NCBI GenBank assembly: GCA_022578605.1
Contig: MU394069.1
Location: 558,001 to 622,000 of the forward strand
Direction: 5' to 3'
DNA: 64,000 bases
DNA from: Camillea tinctor
Taxonomy: Eukaryota > Ascomycota > Sordariomycetes > Xylariales > Xylariaceae
Below the pieces are notes generated by a model, which did no database searches, had not been told where the DNA came from, and saw only the letters and a list, made by a program, of their open reading frames with translations. Of the stretch, positions 57,231 to 64,000 are shown one piece after another. Numbering within the stretch: the stretch's first letter is position 1; each line of letters begins with the position of its first letter. The position numbers were made by a program, and so were the translations under genes.

Positions 57231-57763
57231 CTACCATGCATGACATAATTGCGACGGGGGGTTCTTTTTCGAAAAGGGAAATAAGGGAAACTGGGTCAGC
57301 AGCAGCAGGTTGAGGAGAAAAAAAGGCCTGTCATCGACCCCAGGCTGTTTGTAGACCTGACCTGACCAGAAGCGGCAAGAAGAACAAGATTAAGGTCATA
57401 GGCCGGTTGAGGTCTTTTTTCTTTTCTTTTCTTTTTTTCTCTTTCTCTCGAATTCTTTCTCATTCTCAGCTTTAGGGTTATCGTGAGGGAAAGGACCAGC
57501 AGGAGCAAAGTACAACATACGACCTTGCATAGTGTAGTACGGCATTTACCAGACCTACATAACAGCGCAGGATGGGAAAGAAATGGGCTGGTGGGTGTGT
57601 CGTGGGTTAGTACCGTGGGGAAGGGGGTGGTGTTAGTTAGCCTGTCTTGTCTTGACTGTATCCGCCAGAGCTTGCCAGCTAGCCTGTATAGCCCGCAACG
57701 ACTCCTCCCGGTTTGATTACCTGCCTTGAAAGGAGGGACTGGCCGCTTCGGCGCTTCTGCCAT
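57231..57763 (-). CDS. Possible small spliced gene, unrecognised
   Basis: A weak candidate. Met at 57763 starts MAEAPKRPVPPFKA, a credible 5' exon (57763-57721) ended by GTAATC. If spliced to the acceptor before 57361, the protein continues GQVYKQPGVDDRP and stops at 57231, for about 57 residues. The alternative is the unspliced frame to 57296 (155 codons), whose lower part is low complexity (Arg/Lys/Glu and Cys). I recognise no family. It sits next to the low-quality gap region, so the 3' end may be damaged. Confidence 0.25.
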
Positions 57764-60700
57764 ATCATCATCAGTGATAGATATCCCGATGTGGTGGAGA
57801 ACGAGTAAAGATTTTTTTTCTCTCTCCCTCTCTCTTCCTGTCCGACATCAGTGATATCTCCATTATCATCTATCTCTGTCAACGGGGGAGTCATCATTAA
57901 GCCCAACGGCCCAGCAATAGCTTAGCCTGCCACATGTCCTGGCTTGGTCCAAAGCTACGAAACGAACACGCGGGTGGCACATGCTTGGCGGGCAGCGCCC
58001 GATCATCAGTATGTAAACTATCAAGGATGCGAGATGCCATGATGCCCCAATTCTGGCATTGTCGAGTAGGCATGTACGTAGGCAACGTATGTATGTAGGC
58101 AGGTAATTCAATCTCCCCACGAGCCGGATTCCGGTTGTCAACAAGTAGAAGGAGTGCAAGCGGGAAAGGAGAGGAGCCATCAACCCCAGGTATGGCTCGT
58201 TTCGAAATAAAGCCGCCCAATCATTCTCGCTCTCCTAGCGGGTGATGATGCCAGAATTCTGCGGGAGCATACAAGCTGTATGTAACGTTTAGGCGCGCCG
58301 TGTGAGGATCAGTACAGCAAGCACGTACTCCAGGGTAACACTCGCAGAATTTGGGATTTCATTTTCAGAACAGAGACGACTGCAAGCTGGTCTGCTAGTA
58401 ACCCGATCCAGCTCGCCAAGACCCCAAAGAATGCATGTACGCGGTTGTGTAAGCGGGTTATTCGTCGAGCCGTTGCTGCCAGAGACCTGATCGACAGAGG
58501 TTTACGGAAACTGGGCTCCAGTATCTCCATTATTCTCACGAGAAAGTGATAAACATAGTCAGGATCAAGGATATGGGAGAACTCGGTCAAACCGTGTTGC
58601 GGATGATCGATACCAGGGCACCCTTCTTTGGGGGGGTTCTGACCACTGGGATGTTTATACGAATAGGAGAACTGGAGGGAAGAAGCTTGTTCTAACATTC
58701 GGAGTCTAGCTTATGAAGGCAAAGGTTCCCTAGCTTTAGGGCCACGCTCCAACGTCATCAGTCGACGTAGCGTGTTTTGGTTAGACATAAATCAGCTAAG
58801 TAAGACGTGGTAGTCCCCGGGAGTGGAAGAGGAAAGGGGACGAGATGGTGGGAGGGAGATGCTACGAATTCTAGGTAGAGCCTCCTTCTGCGACGTAACA
58901 GCGCCATATGTACGTATGTTTTTATATGTGTATGTAAGTCTATAAGTTGATAAAATCCATGTGAATAAGGTTTTCCTAGATTCCGATATACGAATTCCCT
59001 TCCTAGAACAACTTTATTCTATCCGCCTTCCTGACTTGATCACTTGTATGAAACTCTTCCTAGTGGGTCGGTCTATTACCGGTCGCAGAAGCGGTGGTAG
59101 GAGGGAATGCTTGACAAGACTTAAACTAGAAGGAATACCTAAAGGAATACATAGGAATACATTGCTAGCTAGTAGGATGAGTTGTCTTACGGCAAAAGAA
59201 AAAAAATTGCGACGGAGGATGGGAATCTAGCTTTTGCAATGCGACTTGCCACCACATCAAGGAGGGCAATCTCTAAATCCCATCATATTCAACGTTCATC
59301 AATCATGCTAAAGAGATCTAGGGATGGGGGGATACTGGCTGTATCGAATGCTTCCAGAAGGTAACCCCGCCGCTTCTATCTCACTAGGCTCTTTGGCTCT
59401 ATACATTCTTGGTCTAGGGGCTCGCGTCCGGCTAGGTTAGGTTGTATGTACAGACTAGTTTAGGGAGCATATTTTCCCTGTTGAACACACCCTACCCCCT
59501 CCCCAACTATGGGCTCACGGTATATCCTCTTTGGTAACGGCGCAGAGCTCTTATCTGTTTTGGGGTGGGCTAAGCCTCTAAGACTCCGTAAGGGGTTTGA
59601 AATGACGCACAGGGGTTAGCTGTGAGAAGTCTCTTTGGAGACATACGAGATGAATTAACAGCGAGGTGAAGTTTGAGAAAGAAAGGCGCTGACCGCTGGC
59701 AGTTCTAATTTCGTTCTATACCGACAACGAGAAGAGAAGCTTCGCAATATTCACCCTGGATTAAGGGCCCTAAGCCTCTGTGCTCCCTCTGCTTCCACGG
59801 TACGCTCTAGATGGATCTAGTTACCGGCGTACCCCATAACTAATTCACCCTCCTTTCGACACGGACAAGGGATATAGATATTTTGTGGAACCACGACAGC
59901 GCCCATGTCATCTGTAAGAAGTTGAAAAATTCGAGCCAACTCAGCGGATCTTCAGATATTGACGGACGTGTTATATATCAAGTAAAGCCGGACCCAATGA
60001 TAAATGAACACCATAAGACTCGGTGACGTTGCTTAGTTGCGGATCCTTTACCGTCCCACAACACTAAGTTGTCAGAGGCGACTTATATGCCCTTGTCTCG
60101 ACTGACCAAGATAGTTAGGCGCGGATTCTGGTGAGTCGTTCTAGACGTCCGTATTATCTCAGCCTTAACTATCACTCTAAATGAATCGACCGAGGAAACT
60201 TAAGGCAGGTCGGAATTTGGCAGGTATATAATGTTCTATATCAAACTGCTCGCCGTGTCAATACTGCTATATGCGGCCACAGGTCGGTTGTCATCTCGCT
60301 AAGCGGAAGTATGTGAAAAGTCCATGTACTAGCTGCGGGTAATCCTTGAGGCATATCGCAAGTCTGCCGTTCTTTTTCTTTTAGTTTATGCCAAGATAGT
60401 TCGGTTCGAGGCCTTGTTGACAAGATTAGGTTGCGGCTGTTAACGCTCGTGGGTGCACCTATGTAGGTAGGCGTTGGACAATCCACATTGCGTTACTCCC
60501 TGTACAGAGAGTGCCAGTTTCTATTGTCACTCTGACACGTATGGCATGGACTCCGATTGGCAGTCAACCCCAGAGAGAGCCTATGGATAAGCAAGGACTC
60601 TAAAATGGGCTTGACCGAGTCCATCTATGTTGTTGCGCCGGAACGTTGATGTCATACATCACGGCAGATATAAATCTGGACCCAGGCAGGGAAGTAGACC

Positions 60701-62480
60701 AAGTAAGAGCATTAAGCACATAGATAGGTTAGTTGTTTACATACCGGGTAGTCCGTGATTAGCTGGCGTACAAACACGTACACTGCCAATGGAGGACCCT
60801 CGGCTCTTATGTTAATTCGACATGACATCGGATGTCAGTCCAAATCTATATATACCGATGTATGTAACCGTATTATTCTCTTGTATGATTCCTCCCGGAG
60901 CGGCACCGGGCCGGGGATGACGGGGGGCGTATATCACGTTATGTCGCCTATCGTATAAGGCGATCGGACCAGTTGTACCAATAAAGGCAATGAAGACCCC
61001 TGGCCGCCCTGATCGGATGAAAGATCAGCGCACATGCAATAACAAAGACGCTAATGCGAGCAATTGTGGAAAAGATGGCAATGGATGGGTGAACACCGAC
61101 GGAGTGGCGTTTCATGCCATGTCAGTTCGTCTGGGTCTGTTTTGTTTTAAGCCTCCGTCCGTATACGGGAGCAGTCAAGAAGAAAGGCCCGATATAGACC
61201 ATGTTGTCGTGTGTAAGACGAGCAACGAGTTTATTAACTTGGCTTAAAGACCACAACCTGGACTCTTTCTCTAGTAGGTAAGTGTAGGGTAGGTCTGGTA
61301 AAGAAAGAAAAAAAATAGGTGAAGCACTTCGTAAGTATTACGAAAATGGACAGACTTATTTTCAATGCCAACCTCTAATTATTTGGGGTATCCCTGCTTT
61401 GAATACATGCAGTCCATAGCTTAGCGTAGAGGGAACTCTTGAATGCCTTGCTTTCTACGGTTTGTTACCCCGGTTGTCTTTTGAAGGACCAAGTCGGTTG
61501 TACCCGGTTGAGACTCAAGTCAGAATCAATATCACCTATGTACATACCAGCTAAGGTTACAAAAGTCCACTACACTTAGAGCATCTTGTGGAGCAAATCA
61601 CTTCAGACTTATTACATATAGCATATGTTAACTACATGTTCTGGTATTAGCAACATAGCAAGTATAGTATGCATGCCTATATGTTCATAGTAAAAGATAT
61701 ATTACCTGTGTACCAAATAAAATACCATCGGTAACTGTTTCAACACATATGTAGGTGTTTTTGTATATAGTTTAGAGAATCGATAGTGTTGGTTGAAAGC
61801 TCGGACAACCAACCACTTACTATCTGACCTTGTTCCGAAACGAGTTACATACCATACTAGGTAATGTACATAGTAAGTTGAGGGCTAGGAGGGGGGCAAC
61901 AAAAAACAAAGAGTGGACATAAAAAAAAAACAAAAGGGAAAAAAAGGGGACCAAAGGGACCTCTATTCAAGATAGGTTAGTGCACTGCATACTAATGTAA
62001 AAGATCCTCCCCTAACATATAGACGTTACCCATTCTCGCTTAGTCTGGCTTATATCTACATACATAGCTAATAAACTTATGAGGAGTAATACATTTCACA
62101 ATTAACAATCAACTTGCTCCATCAGCTACACTAACTAGACCAAAGGCGAATTCCGGCCTCCCCTTCCTGACCTCTGTCCCCCCCCCATCCAGATTATACA
62201 CCTCTACACTGCGCAGTCTGCCGGATGGACCACGCTGCCTACAGCCGTGATCGAAACCTTGTCAAGGTATCCGTCGTGCATGTAATAATACTGGGATTCA
62301 CTGCGACGGGCACCGAAAGCCTTGGGTCCCCGTAATAGCGATCGCCGCCGGATCGACCAACCAACATATTGAGCGGACGGTGAAAGGAAGATAGAGCAAG
62401 AAACCGCGAGACTGAGATAAAGGAAAAGAGGCTCGAGGCGAAAACGAGAGGGGGCAAACACATACGAAATAAGACGAGAA
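57764..62480. other. 4.7-kb region without recognisable genes
   Basis: Several open frames of 60-130 codons (for example 58309-58698 minus, 60755-60958 plus and 60990-61247 plus) show no domains, no consistent splice sites and no family resemblance. Base composition changes along the stretch: more balanced from 58 to 61 kb, AT-rich from 61.3 to 62.1 kb. A-rich runs at 61919-61947. It may contain old repeats or a lost gene, and the methyltransferase promoter at its right end. Confidence 0.45.
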
Positions 62481-64000
62481 ATGTCTTCGCCGCCGAAGGC
62501 TGGAGACCCGTCGACCAGCAAGTCAGCGAGTAAGGTGGTGGCTGGCGCTGGTGCAGAAACGTCCGGTGAGGCTGGAAGCGATATAATCGAGGCGCAAATT
62601 AGCGGCTACAGTGAGGATGATGAGTTTGCGACGGAGGACTGGGACGACGCTTCATCCAGCGCATCGACGTCAATTACGTCGAGTATATATGCGCATATAT
62701 ATGAGAATGGCAGGAGATTCCACAAGTATAAACATGGGGTGAGCAATGGCCCCCTTCAACCTCCGTCTCAGTGCAACGCGCCTAGTGAAGTGAATACGGC
62801 TCGCTACTACGAATGAGTGTATAACGGTTGCAAAATAACAGTGCATCTACTCATGATGATAACTGACCTCATGTGTTCTCCCATAGCGGTATCCGGTACC
62901 AAATGATGACATAGAGCAAAATCGTGAAGACATGAAACATGCGATGATAATGGAAATAACGGTAAAGCGTTTCCCTTTTTATAGTCCGCCCATCTGGTCC
63001 CCGTCTCGCGACAGCACGGCCTTGTCTACCTACATGAAAGCACGGCACCTAACATGTGTGCGGACAACAGGACGGTCAGCTATTCTACTCACCGATAGGT
63101 GACCAGCCGAGCAAGATCCTCGACCTCGGCACGGGGACTGGCATCTGGGCTATAGAAGGTTTGTTATACATATCTACTATCTACACTCACACCCACATAC
63201 ATCCTATAAACCCCCCTCCCAAGACCCTGTTTAAACCAAAAACGTCAACCTGCCTACCTTAGGTTGCTATACCACTTACGCAGAGAAGAACCTAAACTGA
63301 CATATGGTGGTGGGTGAACCTTCTTCACCCCCCTTTCCCCCTTAACCCACAGTGGCCGACAAGTACCCCACCGCCGAAGTCCTCGGCGTCGACCTCAGCC
63401 CCATCCAGCCCGTCTGGACGCCGCCCAACGTGAAGTTCATCATCGACGACTGCGAGGAGGACGAGTGGCTCAACGGGTCGCACTGGGACCTCGTGCACCT
63501 GCGCAGCATGTCGGCCTCGATCCGGGACCCGGACAAGCTCTGCCGCGCGGCGTTCGAGCACCTGCGGCCGGGCGGGTGGATGGAGTGGCAGGAGCAGCAC
63601 GCGTGGTTCCAGTGCGACGACGGCACCATGGCGCCCGACGACGCGGCCTCGGCGTTCTACGAGCTGGCGCAGCGCGCGTTCGCCAAGCTCGGCTTCGACG
63701 GGCACCTGGCGTCGCGGCTGCGGGCGCCGCTCGAGGGTGCCGGCTTCCGCAACGTGCAGTGCGTCGTCAAGAAGGTGCCCGTGGGGCCCTGGGCGCGCGA
63801 CCGCATACTGCGCCTCGCGGGGCTCTACCTGCAGACTGCTATCCGCGAGTTTGTGCCCGTTGTCGCTGGGCGCCCCTTGCAGGCCTTGGGCCTGAGCGAC
63901 GCGGAGCGCGAGGCCTGGCGCGCTACTGCGGTGAGGGCCCTCGAGGATATGCGCGTGCACCGCTACTGGAATGTGTACTTCTGGTATGGCCAGAAGCCCC
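62481..64000 (+). CDS. LaeA-like SAM-dependent methyltransferase (3' truncated by window)
   Basis: Four exons: 62481-62738, 62887-62961, 63071-63158 and 63353 to the edge. After an 80-residue Ser/Glu/Ala-rich N-terminus comes the family pattern: FHKYKHG then RYPVPNDDIEQNREDMKHAM (spliced), and the SAM-binding loop ILDLGTGTGIWAIE (exon 3). These are followed by VLGVDLSPIQPVWTPPNVKF (acidic SAM-ribose residue) and DLVHLRSMSASIRDP, then LRPGGWMEWQE. This is the Methyltransf_23/LaeA-like layout of Pezizomycotina, where some members control secondary metabolism, but most have unknown substrates. It lacks features that identify LaeA itself. The C-terminus lies beyond the window. Confidence 0.85.

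Noticed and set aside
56669..57248. ORFs with long poly-Gly or poly-Pro runs on both strands
   Set aside because: They cross the N gap and homopolymer runs and reflect poly-G/poly-C, not coding sequence.
57510..57545. 5S rRNA start (ACATACGACC)
   Set aside because: The match ends after ten bases, and the conserved internal control region of 5S rRNA is absent.

Overview
This window is nuclear DNA from a filamentous ascomycete (Pezizomycotina). A Sordariomycete, possibly Xylariales-like, is my inference. The basis is: many short spliceosomal introns (about 50-110 nt) with GT-AG ends and CTAAC-like branch points; a CYT-18-type mitochondrial tyrosyl-tRNA synthetase; fungus-specific families (DUF3176, DUF1776, LaeA-like methyltransferase, Npr2, Sfh5, Yth1); and GC-rich genes set in AT-rich spacers full of microsatellites and TACCTA/TAGGTA words. 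I found no tRNA, rRNA, CRISPR array or intact transposon.

Layout. From 1 to 22 kb the content is mostly accessory: the 3' part of a PL26/YetA-like lyase, a berberine-bridge-type FAD oxidase, an ankyrin+VWA protein, a GMC-oxidoreductase relic, a BTB-domain protein, a secreted Ser/Ala/Thr-rich surface protein, a VOC (glyoxalase-fold) protein, an AT-rich island, an isochorismatase-family hydrolase and a DUF3176 membrane protein. From 22 to 54 kb it is mostly core and densely packed: a GH31 alpha-glucosidase with an unusual membrane-anchored N-terminus, YTH1 (mRNA 3' processing), a DUF1776 protein, a conserved 81-residue Ser/Tyr/Asn-rich protein, thioredoxin reductase TRR1, a PQ-loop membrane protein, SFH5, NPR2 (GATOR1/SEACIT), mitochondrial TyrRS, SDH4 and VPS53 (GARP). 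From 55 to 64 kb lie a GH18 chitinase-like protein lacking the catalytic Glu, a scaffold gap with poly-G/poly-C and a duplicated 99-bp flank (probably an assembly artefact), about 4.7 kb without recognisable genes, and the start of a LaeA-like methyltransferase that runs off the right edge.

How the genes relate. There is no biosynthetic cluster or operon-like system. Several neighbours share divergent promoter regions (GH31/YTH1, SFH5/NPR2, TyrRS/SDH4), and others are convergent (YTH1/DUF1776, PQ-loop/SFH5, NPR2/TyrRS, SDH4/VPS53). TyrRS and SDH4 are both mitochondrial; NPR2, VPS53 and SFH5 all act on nutrient signalling or membrane traffic, but shared regulation is only a possibility.

Exon coordinates were read by eye from splice consensus, reading frame and protein-family continuity, so single-base errors at splice sites are possible. 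No clear new molecular system was found. The best leads are the Glu-less GH18 protein, the transmembrane GH31, the BTB protein with a Nup98-like C-terminal motif, and the ankyrin-VWA fusion.
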